Of a stretch of DNA of 64,000 nt, positions 20,375 through 34,780 are shown one piece after another. Position 1 is the stretch's first letter. The number at the start of each line of letters is the position of its first letter. Origin of the DNA: Camarhynchus parvulus (Eukaryota > Chordata > Aves > Passeriformes > Thraupidae); contig NC_044571.1 in assembly GCF_901933205.1 (NCBI RefSeq), positions 7,417,420 through 7,481,419 of the forward strand, in the 5' to 3' direction. A program made the translations under genes and the position numbers. The notes beneath the pieces are model-generated. The model ran no database searches. It had not been told where the DNA came from and saw only the letters and a program-made list of their open reading frames with translations.

Positions 20375-23300
20375 ATCAGAACATTATTCCCATCAATCTT
20401 ACGGCAAAGGGCTATCTCCTGCAGAGTACTCAATTTGACTTGATGTGTCTTTTGCAAACATTTTTTGTGAACAGGCAGGAAGAAGAAAGAGAGAACAAAT
20501 TCCACTGTCTCCTCTAACACTGGTGAGGGCACCAAGTGAAACTTGAAGATAGCAGGTTCATACAGGAAACCACAGCTGGTAGCTCACAGAATTAAGCTTT
20601 TTTTATGGGACATTGAGAGTGGCTAAAACTTACATAAGCTTTACAAAAAGGTATTAGATATATTCACTGGGAAAAAAAAATCCATGAAGAAATGTCAAAC
20701 AAGATGTTCTTCTCACAGAGTGCACTGGTATCATGAGTATGCTGATTCTAAGGAAAAAAAGAAAGGAAGCCAATGTTAATAGCAAGTTATTCTTCCCATG
20801 AATCTTAGTAGGTATTAGGGAAAAAATAACTAGAATGTATTCCTGATTTAAGAGTATTTCATGCAGGTCTGGGCAAAAGGTAAAAAAAAAATGGACTCTA
20901 CATTATTAAGTATATTTGCTTTAAGAATAATTTAAGAGGCTAGGGCTCACCTTAGTTTCTTGCATTTTTATAACTGAACACTTTAATTGCCCTTTTATTA
21001 TATTTGTTCAATAATTTTTACATTCACCTTTAATTATATTTTTTTATTGCATGGGACTGGGATCAAATTTAGATGAACTGCTTTAAGTGGAAAGATTATA
21101 AATTCTGGCATATGGTTGGAACATTAAACTGAACACTGTTCCTTTAATATAGAAAAAATTCTGCCTGGATAATCTATAAAATACCAAGAGAGGCCTTTCT
21201 CAAGACAGTCTGTGAGTGCTAATAGGAGTCAGCAAGAAGGACAGTAAAAGCTAATCAACACATTACCAAGTATTTTGACCACTTTATTTTAACTGCCCAG
21301 GTTTGTCACATTTTTTCCCGGCTCCTCTTAAGGGAAAGCAAAACCCAAGATGAATTCCAGTCTTTTTAATGAGATGGACGGTAAATCTCCCTCAAATACA
21401 ATGTTGCTTTTGTGACATGTTGATAAACACGTGCTGCCTGTGTCCAATGAACCTGCCCTATCAGAGTGAGATGTCAGAGAGGAAAAGCTTTGCTGCACAC
21501 TGGATGTAAACAACAACAATTTCACAGCACCAAGAGCTCTTAAAAGTTTCATGACTAGTTAGAACTCTTATTAATTAAACATGAGCCATATTATTACAGC
21601 TCTTGTACCAATTAAGCACTGAATTGGTGCCCTGATATACAGAGTGACAATGCTGTTGTCCTTTGGATCTTACATCAATGTTTTGACTTATTAGTTTGGG
21701 TGTTTAATCCTGGTTTTCAAACGTAGAATTAATAAAAACTGAAGGCTTCCATTATGTAGCCATAGCAGTGGCCATATTTAGTAATTCAATCACTTCTCAT
21801 GGGCTTGTACTAATTATATAATTTCCATTTTATTTAAATGCCTTTGAAACATTTTGATTCAGAAGGGGTAAAAAAAAACACAACAAAAGCAGAACTTTAT
21901 ATTCACCTCAGTAATGCATTAAGCTCTCAATTGGACCAGCATTTTAACTGCCCTCTTTGAAATCAGCAACTTTTCATTTTCAACTTTACCCCAGATTCTT
22001 CTGCAAGGCATTTGATGTTTCCTTCTCCCTGGGAGAGGTAGTGGGTTGGACATAAGGTATTTGATCACTGATACAATAATAGCTTTAGTTTCAGCTGAAT
22101 ACATAAATTGGGGGAAAAAATATGAAAAATGCAGTTATTATTGTGTGGGCTCATATGATTAAAATTCCACGAGTAGCTCCTGGCTTCTAGGTAGGAGTAG
22201 CTTCCATAAACCTGATCTGGTATTTTCTGCCTGAAGTTATGACAATTCTTCTATTTAGATGGAAAATAATTTCTTTTCCAGAGAATTTCCTTTCAATAGC
22301 TTTCATTGCTGCCACCACTGAGCCACCTGCTTTTATTGTGTGAGATGGGAGAGGCGTGGCAGGCAATGCTAGAGGGGTGCTCATGAAAGCTGCACTGGTA
22401 TGAAGGACCCATGACAATCACACACCAAGATTTTCTGAGTGACCCTGAGAGCAGGGAAGAGTCCAAGTTAAACAATTTAGGTTGGTATGTTATGTGCTCC
22501 TAACCCAGCACAGCACACTGCATGATGACAGCCAGGGACAATAAAGGGAAATAAAGAAAAATTAAAATAGCCAAAACCAGTCCAAGGGGTGTGTGTCACA
22601 ATCACTTATGCTTTACTTGGTGGTGTATGGAAAGAGGTTTCATGGGCAATCTGTGCTTTCTGTCCCCCAAAATATTTTCTCTTTGCTCCACAGGGAAGAG
22701 CAATGTGCAAAGCCTATTTCCCTTGTGCCACTCCACCTAGAGGTCTTCTACTTGGAAAGAGCAGAGGAGACATCCTGCAGTGCTACCAAGGATGGCACAC
22801 AATGTGTGTCCAGAGCAGAAGCACTGGAGTTTTCCCTTCTCCCATCCCAGCCTTCATGTTTTCTCTGCACAAAGCAGAAGACAAAAGGAGACTCTGAGGC
22901 AGTTTTGCTTCCACAGAGGCCAGGGAATAGCAAGAACATCCCTCTGCTTCTGCAAGCAGAATACAGTCCTGTTTGGCCCCTTTTCCCACTGTTTTCTTCA
23001 CAGTTGCTGGGATTTGTGTTCTCTGCTCCAAAACAAGAACTTTCACTTATCAGATGAATAATTTTAAGGGTTGTGCAAGGAATAACTGAAGTGCCTGTTC
23101 CTACAGTTTCCACAGGAGCACCAGGTGCTATCACTTGACAAGGGTTTCACAAGAGACATAAGGACTGATTCTTTCTATTTTTTTTTTTTTTTGTTAAAAA
23201 TCCAGGACTAAAGACACCTGTTCTTACTTGGACAGGAAACTGGTCATGCAACCTAAAGAAGTAGCCACTGATAGAAAGTTCTATTTCCTTCCCACTCCCT

Positions 23301-24685
23301 TGCTCCTATGAAAGGTACAGCTCAACCAGAGCATAGACACAGCTTTCTCTTAAGCTGAGATGGAAATTCACCTCAGGGAATACTAATAAATACCAAACTA
23401 CCTACTGCCAACAACTGTGCTGGACTATATTTTACCTGCCACATCTACATCTCTGAAGTAAGAAGAACCTCTTCCATGGAATACTCATACCAAGCCTATC
23501 ACAGCTACTGACCTAGTCCTCAGAAAAAGTTCCAACTATTGGCTATATTACATAGTATTAAAATTATTATCTCTTTACGAGGCACAGCAACTCCCATCCT
23601 TGTACTGGCATTTGTAATGGCCATGGATAATCTTCTGCCATCAAATTGCCTTTGTCCATGAGAGGCGACATGTCCTGAATATGCAGAAGATTCCCTTCTT
23701 GACAGTCAGGGCATTTTAAGCAATAGAAGGACACAGAGGGAGCAGCAGCAGCAAGGATCACATATTTCCTCAGACTGCAACAAATACCAGGCCTGAACAC
23801 CAGACAGGAATCAAGATTTACAGAGGTTCAACAGGTGGGCTAGTCCAGTGCTTCTTCACCACTTCAAACCTGGGAATCCTCTTCTGAAAATAATTAGCAG
23901 ATTTGCAGAGGGCTGATCAATCTATAACCAGTAGATCCACTGAAACTTCGAATATTTGTTAATTACTCCTCTGTGATGTGTTCATTTCGTGTGTGTGTGG
24001 AAATGCCCATGTATATCTTTCATTGTCCAGTTTTGCAGCCATTCCCACAGGGCACAGGTGGAGAAGCTCTGGTCCAGTGCAGCTGAACTGGAAAAGGGAG
24101 TCAGCTGTACCTGTGTGATCCTTGACAGCTGCACCAAAAAACCTGCTGGGAGTAACTGTGAGCTGTCAGACTAGAAGGACTCAGGGCACCTCTGTTGAGG
24201 AGATTTAATTGCATTTTTTGGGAAGGGATCGCATTGTCCAATAAGGCACTAGAGGTACAAAACAAGGAGATGTTAATTTAAAGAAATGAAAGGAGGAAGA
24301 CTGTTCCCAGCCACACAGATATAAAAAAGACAATTTCACGTCTGGATGATTGACTCCAATTTACAACGATCTTGTAACAATAATCATTTCAATAATGTGG
24401 CTTGCCAAGGGTTTTAGGGCAGCTAACTGAATTATAGCAAATCTTTACAATTACAACGTTTGTAATGAACGCAGTTAGTGAAGCCTCAGCGGCCTTCCCT
24501 TATCATTTAGCAGTGAGTGATAGCTCATGGGAGGAGGCCACCCTTCAGCAAAGAGCAGTGGAGCAGCACAGAAACCAGCCAAGCCTCAGTTTGACAGCTT
24601 CAAGGAGACAGGGCTGCAGGGGCACACGGGATGTGCAGAGGCTCCCCGTGCCACTCTTCATCATTCCTGCTAAGGACTGTCTGGA
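20375..24685. other. No gene recognised; T15 tract
   Basis: About 4.3 kb. It contains a T15 run at 23178-23192. Two overlapping frames at 22593-23057 and 22748-23134 exceed 120 codons on opposite strands, which is more consistent with locally stop-poor DNA than a gene. AT-rich DNA at about 21540-21900 has several TAATTA and CCAATT words. Confidence 0.4.
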
Positions 24686-24820
24686 AACTGAAAGAGGAAA
24701 TTCAGACCAGGTATTAGGAAGAAATTCTTTACTGTGAGGGTGGTGAGGCACTGGCACATGCTGCCCACAGAAGTTGTGGGTGCTCCATCCCTGGAAGTGT
24801 TTAAAACCTGGCTGGGATCC
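24686..24820 (+). mobile_element. CR1 LINE fragment near the 3' end
   Basis: The stretch from 'aactgaaagagg' through 'gtgaggcactggcacatgc' to 'ctggaagtgtttaaaacc' matches the CR1 terminal coding region in plus orientation. Both the 5' part and the octamer tail are missing. Confidence 0.82.
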
Positions 24821-27800
24821 TGGAGAGTACCCAGGCTGTGCCCTTTGGATGTGACAATTTCTCCCCTTTGCAGAAGCCAGCATCCCCAGCAAGTTCAGTG
24901 TTTTTAAAACCTCAGTCAATTACAGTTTATGACTACAACAGGAAAAAGTAAAAAGCAACAAGAAATACATTTTGACCATGAAAAAAGCCATCACAAGACA
25001 CTCAGACAGCTCTTCTTCCTGACCTCCACCATCATAACAAGCTGGAGAGTCAATGTCTCAGTCAGGAGGCCAAGTTTTCCCTGTGACAGAGCCCAGCATG
25101 TGTGGATGGATGACTTTGGCCAGCTCTCCTCACTCAAGCTGCTCACCAAGGCTTTTCTGAGCACACAGGCAAGCTCTAATCTGGAAATCATCAAACCAGG
25201 TATGTAAATGTGCATGTTCATTGCAGATACCCACACTGGAGCTTGTTAGTGACATTCCTTCACAATCTACAGAGACAGGAACAGCTTTGCCTTGTTCAGA
25301 GGTGACTTCTAAAATCTTGAGAGGTCTTGTCACCAAAGAACTGCCTGTGCCTCTAGGTTGCTTTATAGTGAGGGTGGCTGAGGCCAATGACAACAGTGTG
25401 ATACAGACAAATGATGTGATACCAAACCCGGCAAACAAAATATGTTCTGCCACACAAATATCTGCTCACTGTACCCTAAGGTTCATGGCTGGCACCTTGC
25501 AGCTGCCCTGGCTGCCTCTCCCAAGTGTGGGCATGTGGTCCATTTGGCTACAAATGGACCACATGGATTTACTGCAGTAATAAATTATATTCTGGGCTTC
25601 TGTCTGGTTAATGTTGACTTCTGCAAGCAACCAGTGGGAGTACAGGCTGGTAGAGCCTCAAAGTCACACTGCAAAGGACACACACTCTCAGCTGTTCTCC
25701 TTCATTGACCTAATGTGTGATGTGTGACTGTGCCCGAGACTTCTGAAACGGACCGTTGTCCTTACATAAGTAAATAAACAATAAACAAAGCAAGTAGCAC
25801 CTTCAGTGCCCTTTCAGGAGCTCTCTGTAGCTCCTGCACCTGGTCATTAACAGTACAAGTTATCTCCTTCTGCAGTTAATGGGATTTTGCAACCTGGCAG
25901 TGAAAAATCATCTTTTTCATCACCAGCTATGAAAGTCAATGGTTCAAAAATTCCCAGTATGCTGAGATCACCATTTCTCCTGACAATAGTCTTTTCCTTT
26001 GTGTTTCTTTAACTCCTGACTGCCTCTGACAGCTGCCTCTGATTCTGATACCCAACATTACCTGAGAAAGCAGGCAGCTTTTTCTGCTGGGTTTCTGCAG
26101 CACCTGACAAGGCAATGTTGATAATAATAAGGATTCCTATCTTTCCAAAGGTGGAGATAGAGATATCAGTGTCTTCCTGTAAGGAGCAAGGCTGAAAGAC
26201 TTGAGTGCTCCCATCTCCCAGCTTCAGGAGTTGCTTTGTCACTTCGCAGTATTGATCATTACAAGCCTGGGATATTTATTGTGCTGCTCTGGCTTCTTTA
26301 GAAGGCCAATTAGAGTAATAACTAATTCAGTCAGAAAAACCAATAGCCCACCTTAAAACTTTACTTTTCTGCCACCATGACTTGACTCTGATGGCTCTTG
26401 GCAGACAACACTCCTCACACTCAGTCTGCACACAAAGCTTGGTTTTCTTAATGTCAGCACAGCGAGCCAAGGTAGCTCTGCATTGTGCAGATGTACAGCA
26501 CCCGAGAGGGAGAGAACAAAGAGCTCCCTCATATTCCTCTGTGTCATACCACCATGGAAAGAAACAAAAATACATCCCCAATAAAAATTAGGAGGTCTTT
26601 TGTCTCTGAATTATTCAAATGGGAGTTTGCTTTTAAGCTCAAGCTCGAGGTAGTTTTCTCCTGCAGCATGGCCCACATTCAGGATATTGAATATATAACT
26701 ATACATACAGCTGGGTGTATAACTGTGCTGAACAAAGGGGAGAGCTGGCAAAGCCCTGCCACTGAACCTGCTGCCCCAATTAACCTCGCTCCTGCATGGT
26801 GCTATAATTGACTTCTGCTCTTTATTAAAGGCAGAGGCACTTAGTCCATTGCTCCTGAGCTTAGCAAGCTGCCAGCTGAGCCTTTTCTTTACCCCCTCAG
26901 AGGAACAATGAGGCAGCAGGAGAGCTGCAGCTCAGCCCACGCCCTCCTCTACCCTGTGGGGTGCCCACATTTGGAAGAGAACGGCAGAGCCTACGTAGGG
27001 TGTGCTCTCAGAAACAGAACCAGCACTCCCAGCTGCCCTGTCCTAGTCAGAGACACATTTTGTTTTACTAAATTGTTGTGGAGAATACCTCAGTTGCCAG
27101 CAGAGAAGCAATGTGTTTCTCCATTAGGAAAAATCAAAATTCCAGTTCAATTTCTGAAAGAAAAATATTATTCTTCCTTCCCTCCCTCTGTTAAAAAGAG
27201 CAGCACACTTCCAACCATTTCTGCTAAGAGAAATCAGATCTCCTACTCCAATGGGCAGAACCTCCACCAGGCTTTGCTTGCTGGCAAATCCTCTGCAATC
27301 TGAAGAAAACAAAATTTTATTTATTTCAAGAAGTGCACACAGAGCTCACAAACACCTTTGCCACTGGGTGGGGGTACCTGTTGTGAAGAAGGGGATGAGC
27401 CATCACTGCCAGATGAACCATTAAGGGCACTCACTGCAGGCCAGAGAGCAGAAGGCAGGCACTGACATTGCTTGGTCTTTTGTTGTCCCTGTCAGAACAA
27501 GAGTTTTATCTTCTCCAGGGAAAATGGGAGGAAATTCTAGCATCTTCCCCAGCCTGGCCTTGTAGAGAAACAGAGGTTAGCCCAATCCTACTCTTAAAAA
27601 GTTAGAAAGGTGCAGTCTCTGATCTCCCTTTAGAAAACACAAGCTGACAACAAGTCAGCTGCACAGAGGTTAACAGAAACCAATGCCAGAGAGTCTAGAA
27701 GCAGAGAAAAAGTCAAGGAAGGGGTTAATTCCTCCAATGCCTTTTTGGGCACTGTTCTTGGATTAGAAACTCAGAGCTGAGGATTTTTTATTGAACTGAG

Positions 27801-30800
27801 TTATTTTTCAACTTTAGCCTTGATTTTGTGACTGAGCTGTGATATCCTCTCCAGAAAAGAGAGACAAGGTTGTCCTGTCTTGTGGCTTTGTTTTCCAGCT
27901 CTTCTGGCCATTCCACATGAATGTTTAGGCAAAGCAAATGCAACAGGTTATATTTCTAAGATAAATATTCTTGGAGATCTGAAAAGAAAGCCAGTTTTTT
28001 CCAGCTAGGAGTTGTCATAGTCCAGCCCATCAATCCAGTAATAGAGTTTAGTTCTTCACCACCCCCCATATGTGTCAAAATCACCTGAAATATTTTGGAA
28101 AAGGATCACCTTCCTTTGTTCCTTGGATGGATTTCTCCTTTTTACCACAAAGATATTGTTAATTGACAGAGTATGAAAGGGATTCAATGGTAATGAAAAA
28201 AAGCAAGTTTCATTTTTAAAGTGATGTCAAATATTACAAGCTTTGCCCCTTTTCTCTCCCTTGGTGAATGCTGCTTCAGAGAGAAAACTTCCCACAGGTC
28301 TGGTTAAGTAACTGTGGTAGCTCCACACAATTCATTTTAAGTCTTTCACTTCCCCTCACTGACAATGTTACTTATTTGTTCACTGTGTTCAGAGGAAAGG
28401 TCTAAACGTGCCCAAAGTGCATGCAAAAGGATCTTCAGAAGTTCTGCACATGCCAGAAGGGTCTTTTTACTCAGCAGGCTGCATTTTGGATTCCAGGAGT
28501 ATTTTAATGAAAGAGTTTCTGTTCAGATCTCCTATACACAAAAAGAGCGTTCCAGGGTGAAATACAATTAAACACCTCAAGCATCACTTTTCTAACATTA
28601 TAGCTTTTCAAGGCATATTTTCTAAATCTCATACTGAAACAATTTGAGAGAAAATATAAAAGTATTATTTATTCCTTTGTCAAAGAGAAATTCCTGATCT
28701 TCAAAGCATGAAAAGATTCTTCTACATTTCATCTACTAAATTGCATATTTTTCACATTTTGAAAACTTTTATACCACTTGATCATTTTCCTTTTTTTTTT
28801 TTTTTGTAAGAGAAGCATTCAAGGAAAAAGTTCCCAATAATGATGTTCAAAATCTGCTCCTGCTCATTCTGTCAACATAATTGTTTTCAAAATTTGCTTA
28901 TGACCAATAATAATGGGAATAGAGAAAATAGAGAGTAACTCTTGACGGGTCTCTCTTTTGTTTCTAGTGCAATAGGAGACTAAAGGATTTTACTTTATCC
29001 CATACTCCATAAAAAAAAAATTGTAAAATAAGTCTATGTTTTTCCATGAGACCTCCTGAGAAATCATTTTCAAAGCCTTATGGAACATTTTGGACATTTC
29101 TGCACTAATTCAGGTGACCAATAAGAAGTCTGTCTTTCCCAAACTGTTTATCATGTGCTGTTTGTGGCTCTTCTGCACCTCCTGTGTGATCTTCTGGCTC
29201 TGCCTAACCCCAAATTAGGCAGCCAGATGTCCCACAACCACTGTAAAATATTGACATATGTCCCAGAGACTGACAGGCAGCTGTATGGCCATGAGTGATG
29301 GTTGTGGAGCTCAGGGAGCTTTTGTATTCAGCACCCACAGCTCCTGCTCTGGGGTGGTTGTCCAGACTTCCAGCACAGATGCCAATTATGACAGACAGCC
29401 AAACACTTGACCTCTGCAGCTCTAAATCTTCTAGCTGATCACAGAGCAGTCTAATGGTGATGACTTTTAGTCACATCAACCTGGTCTGTATTTAAGGCCT
29501 TAAGGCAGGCTTGAGAACAGAAAGACCATTTTCCATTACCACAGCCATTAGGCTTGTTGGAAAACATATTGACATTAGAAGGCAGGCTAAAAGCAGCATT
29601 TTATCTTTGAGTTTTTATTAGTAACTCAGAATTTCCTATCCAGAGCTTATGTTATAAATGTTTAGTCTTACAGTTCAGGTCTAAGTTTGACAGCTTAGAT
29701 CTCAGAGTGGTATCATAAATATTCTTTAAAATCATTTCCTATAAGACAAATAAATGCTGCACAATTAATCTTTATGTAATAAATAAAAAAAATTTAAAAA
29801 AACAACAACAAGAAATGGTCAAATCAACATTAACAACTGCCAGATGGATTCATCCCATATAAATGACACTTCTGTCTAAGCCTCAGAAAGAGGAGGCATG
29901 GACTGATACATACTCCTTGAGTAAAATAGATTTATATTTATCCAAAGAGGTGTCTCTAGCACAAAAGTTAATACCAGAGGCAAAAGAGAACAGTTTAAAG
30001 GCAATGGGCACTCTTCAAAATGTCCCGTTGGGCAGACAAAAGAAGTAGAAGCTAAAAACAGAAATGTATCAACATTAATCTTTGGGACATCATTTATCCT
30101 GTTCACAAAAACCTGCAGGAGTGAAAATTTCATTGCTGTTCACTCATTACAAAATGCAAAACAAAGTTTAGGAATGAAACACAGCAGTTTTAAGGCTATG
30201 TTTCTTAAAAATGCCCATGAAGTTATTTGTTCTGTATGTTTTAAGTGAGACACTTCAAGTGATTACTTTAAGTGATGCTGTTTTGTGGGTACAAAAAACC
30301 TGAAATTCTGTCCTACATCCAGCCCTAGATCTGCAGGGCCTTTGACAGGCAGGCACCTGCCACAGGCTGGGGTCATAAAATCCTAAGTACACAAAGTGAG
30401 CACACCTTTGGAAAAGCTCAGTCCTTAAGTAAATTGTTGCACCTAAATTTTTATCCCCAGAAACAAGGGTTCCTATTTTAAATATTTTCCATAACATGGA
30501 AATTTATGTGATAACAGAAGTAAAGGCTAAACTGTCCATGAAATAACCCTGCACTGTCACTGCAGTGGTAGCATGATGTTAATAATGGGAGGGAATCTTG
30601 TCACTCTAGAAAGTTCAGCAAGGCTGGCAGGTGAGCACAGTCATGTTGAATGCCAGAAACCAGGGGCTAACTGAAAGACAGAAGAAATTCCCACTCCCAA
30701 GAGCATATATTTAATTTCAGACATGTCTTTATGGGAAGTGTTTGTATAAACAACTGTGAGGAGCTTGGGCTTTTTAAATGTAAAATGTAGTAACAGAAAT

Positions 30801-33059
30801 TAACTTAGAGAGCACAGATTCCTGAGAATTGAAAGTTCTTTTTCTCAGATGCAGAAACATTTGCTGAATAATAAGCAGGAAAGACAAGCTGATGGTATCT
30901 TGAAGGAAACCCATGTAACACATTAAGATAAATGAAAAATCAAAGTAAGAGTTTTTATTTGGCAAAGTAATGTACCCACTATGCTGCCCAAGAGCATAAA
31001 GGCTGTGGCTGTGTCCCAAAATTCAGCTCCCCTGTGGCAGCAACAGAAATAACTTCAGTGTGTAGTTCTGCAAAGTCTGGGGGTGATTTCCCTTGTTGTT
31101 TTTCCTGAAGAAGAAAAAATAAAAATAAAAAAAATATTAATAAGAGTATCTCACAGAAACAAGAACCTATTTAGGAGCTCTGCTAAGAATGCCAGCTCTT
31201 CCCCTGAGGTGTGGAAAACTGTGGCAATGGTAGACAGGAGAAATTATATAAAGGTGACACTGTTAAAGTAGATTGCTCTTTAATTGTCTGCCCTGGGCAA
31301 ATAATATCTTTTTCCATTCTTCATTCTGCTTCTCCCCCACATCCCTGACACTAATGTAAAGTTTCGTGTTCTGACTATTAATAAACTGGTAATGTTATAA
31401 AAATCTTACATCTGGTTGAATAATACTGACTTAACAGCCCAACCACTGATCAAATTTATTTCTGTGTAAAGGAAGAATGTCTGCTTTGATATCAGTGGCA
31501 CTGTATTAGCTTAAACTTGAAGATCAGAGTCACTCTTTAGATTGCTGTCTAGGATAAAGCTTTTTTCCTCTCCTGTTCATTTCTCTGCAGTCTGGGGCCA
31601 GTTTAATTTTCAAAAACCATATTGCTTCAAGAGCAGACTGCAAGCAAATTCCCACCAGTTTGATTGAAAGGTGAATTTTAAGCTGATGCAATCAAGAAAC
31701 AGGAAAATATAAGATGTTTTGAGACTTCTTTCCAAGGAGGTATTTCAACTGGGTTAAGAGTAGCTCGCGCTGATTTAGCCTGAGAGGAGAAAAGAGCTTG
31801 CACACCTGTTACAAGGTTTGTCCTCAGCCTGAGGTCACAGCCCAGCAGCTGAGGTGCAGGAATTAACCTAGCACCCACACTCAGTCCTTGGAGCACAAAG
31901 GGGCAGCAGCTCCACAAACAATCCAGCCCAAATGTGAGCACCTGTCTGATCTTAGCTGAATTCAATTCCTTCCTCACTCAACCTAACCCCAAGTAATCCA
32001 TTTTCCCTCTGAAATACAAATACCTACACAAGCTTTCGGCTTGTTGACCAGATCAAATACAAATTGATTCAAGTTGCATCAATACAATTTATTTAAGTTT
32101 CCTCACTTGTACCTCACTCTATATCCTCAGCTTGGGTATTTCGCCCATGATCTCAATGCAGATTTAAACAGCCTCTTGTTAACAAACATAAATGCTCCGT
32201 GCCTCACTGTGAGGCTCCCAGAAATCCATATCCCTGCTTTTGCTGTGCCTGATCCTGGACCTGCTATGCATTTCTCTTGGATCTCATGGCTATGGTATCT
32301 GTGGCTGGGAGAGCAGCTTGAAGGATCAGCTTCCAAAGCCCTGATTATGGTGAACACAGTGTGACCCACACTCCCATCAACAGCACCACAGTCCATGATG
32401 ACCAGTGCTTCTCCTGGCCTCAGAGGGAAGACATCTAAGGAAATATTCTTCATATTTTCAGTGTGTGCCTACAACTCATTCCCTGCAGTTACACTTTTCC
32501 CTTGCTCTATGCCTAAAATCAAAGCTTCACTTGCTTGCTAGGATCCAGCAGACAGGAATGTCTTGTTAGTCCTCCTTTGAATATCCCTCCAGTTGGATCT
32601 CTGACATTTTTATTCAAACTCTTCTTTTTTCAGACTGCAACACCTTGATACCAATACTGTTTTGCATCCTCACTCTAGTTCTGATTTTCTCATCACAGCA
32701 ACTTTCTTTTCTGTGCAGCTCTCTCTAGGAACAGCTGCTGCTCTTCCACCAGGATATCCCTTCCTTCCTCAGTCTGGCTCTTGGGAGGCTGCAGGTGTTC
32801 TCCAGCCCCATCATTTCTGTCTGTGCTGATGGATGACCCAAAACTTCCTGGGTATTCCTGCATTCAGGTGTGCCTGGGGAAATGTTTCTGCAGCCCACAC
32901 CAGCCACAGGAGCACCTAAGAAAGGCCATTTCCACAACAGGGTTTCAAGGAAGCCTTCCTTTTTCAGTTCCAGGGATCTCAACCTCTGCAGCAATGCTGC
33001 TGCTGCTACAGTACCCCAGGTCTAAATCTGCTTAGCCTTTCCTACATGCCCTGCCTTGT
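24821..33059. other. No gene recognised; hairpin and T-tract
   Basis: About 8.2 kb with no recognisable exon, RNA gene or transposon. It holds the perfect hairpin at 25532-25565, a T15 tract at 28791-28805 and A-rich stretches near 29780-29812 and 31110-31140. Confidence 0.4.
25532..25565. repeat. Perfect 15-bp hairpin with a 4-nt loop
   Basis: CATGTGGTCCATTTG, loop gcta, then its exact reverse complement. The stem ends abruptly at both sides. Confidence 0.9.
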
Positions 33060-33543
33060 TCCCAGCTGTTACATATTTGAGGAGAAGCCTGTGTAAAGCC
33101 CACCCCATATGCCACCAAATCACAGGGAATACTTGTCTCCAGGGGATAAGCTGGTCTCTGTGCCTCCAAAAAGGGACATTCCCCCATCTCCTCAGCACCC
33201 CAGCCTTACATCTAACTGCTGGACTTCATGGGAGCAGGCAGGTGTTGTCTTTACATATCAAGAGTTCTATGCAAAGGTTCCATATCTCCAGAGTTTCATA
33301 CCTCCTCAATGTTTCTCATAGGCAGCTCCTCTAAGCACTGACTGTTCCCAGTCCTTGCAGCAGTCAGCTGACTCCAGATCCCACCAATCCATTCTTTTAT
33401 ACCACTGTTCTTATTGGCTACAGGTGTGGCCTGTTAACATTAGGCCTGCTCCTAATTTTTAGTAATTGGTCCAGCTGCAACTCGTTGGGGTAGAAGATTA
33501 CATTCTATACCACCTTCATTTACCCATCCTGTATCCCCCTACA
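33060..33543 (-). mobile_element. LTR-like element, minus strand
   Basis: Read on the minus strand, the block starts TGTAGGGGGATAC at 33543. It carries a CCAAT-type box (AGCCAATAAG) and a TATA box (GGTATAAAAGA, around 33393-33403) in LTR-like order, then a G/A-rich transcript-like start region. The sequence resembles a passerine LTR I recognise only loosely. The 3' boundary is uncertain and no internal region or target-site duplication was found. Confidence 0.45.
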
Positions 33544-34780
33544 GGCAGGAATTTGGGATCAGCATTCCTCACAAATGGAAGGGTTTGCCAATCAGCCTGA
33601 AACTCTTTTAAAAACTAGACCAGTGTTCTGCAAAGAAAGAATAAGCTTAATAAAACAGTCTTGGAACAAATTTATGGAAATGGAAAGGAAGCACTCTCTC
33701 TGAGCTAACTGCATGCTGGCTGGGCTCCAGTTGCTGCTCTCTTTATTTCATCCAGCTGAAGTGCTGTCGGGGCCTGTCTCAGCTCCAAGAGCCACAGTCA
33801 GAGCCTGGAAAGCCTGAGCAGTCCATGCTGAACTCAAACACCCTCATTACCTTCCAGCTCCCTAGGCAAGGCCCAGAACAGGGATGCTGCCCTGGAGATG
33901 CTCCCATTCCCACAGACCCCTTCTCTCTTTGCAGGTTGTACAGATGCAGACATCAGGCAGAGTGTTACCTGCAGCTGATAATGCATCTCTTGATCTAAGA
34001 TTGAGCTTTTTACCACACAAACTGTGGGATTGTTGCCTTTAGGGATGTGGGTATCCCTTGGCATAGGCCAGACACATCCTGGTATCTCATTTGTGTGGCC
34101 ACTGCACTCCAACCTTTCCTGACCATAAACACAGGGAATAACAACTGGGTTAGCAATGCTCCCTGCATGTTCTCTCTGTGCATGAGATGCTATCTGCACC
34201 CCAGCAGGGTGACATTTCATCCTAAACCCACTATGATGAAACATCTCTCTTGCCAAAAAAGGGTGCACTTACCCTCACTCTCCCCAGCAACACTTCTCCA
34301 CCTCTTTCCCTGCAGCCAGCCCTGCTCTGGCCCTGTGGGCAGCCAGCTCAGGCCAAGCTGCTCTACAGTCTGGGCTTTGCTTGCTGAGGTCCCTGGGCCA
34401 GCACATGGAGGTGTTGAACACACAGCAGTGCCTGTGCTGAGGAAGCAGCTGGAGCCAGAGATCTCTGTGGACAAGGGGAAGGGGAGTGGGACCACTGATA
34501 TCAGGAGCAGCCCATGGTCAGGTCAGCTTAAGCATCCACTTCATGCCCAGTCCTTACAGCTGAAAGCTGCATTTTGTACAAACACATGGAGTCACTGCCA
34601 TGTGTTGTACAAAGGACAGGATTAGAGACACAGGTGACAGCAGGGACTAAGATGAGGAGAGGGGAGGGCAAATTCCTGATTTGACTGATCAGTTCTGATG
34701 TCAGGCTTCACACCTTCATTGCCGAGTCCAAGGACACGTGGCATGCCAGCACTAAACCTTCAGCAATGCAAACCTTTAGC
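33544..34780. other. No gene recognised
   Basis: About 1.2 kb. Overlapping frames of 144 (minus) and 192 (plus) codons between 33834 and 34625 have no domain, and each is mirrored by the other strand. Confidence 0.4.

Noticed and set aside
22593..23134. 154-codon plus frame and 128-codon minus frame
   Set aside because: Antisense overlap, mixed low-complexity composition, no domain, no promoter or poly(A) context.
33834..34625. Overlapping frames of 144 codons (minus) and 192 codons (plus)
   Set aside because: They overlap in opposite directions, have no recognisable domain or exon framework, and fit locally stop-poor DNA.
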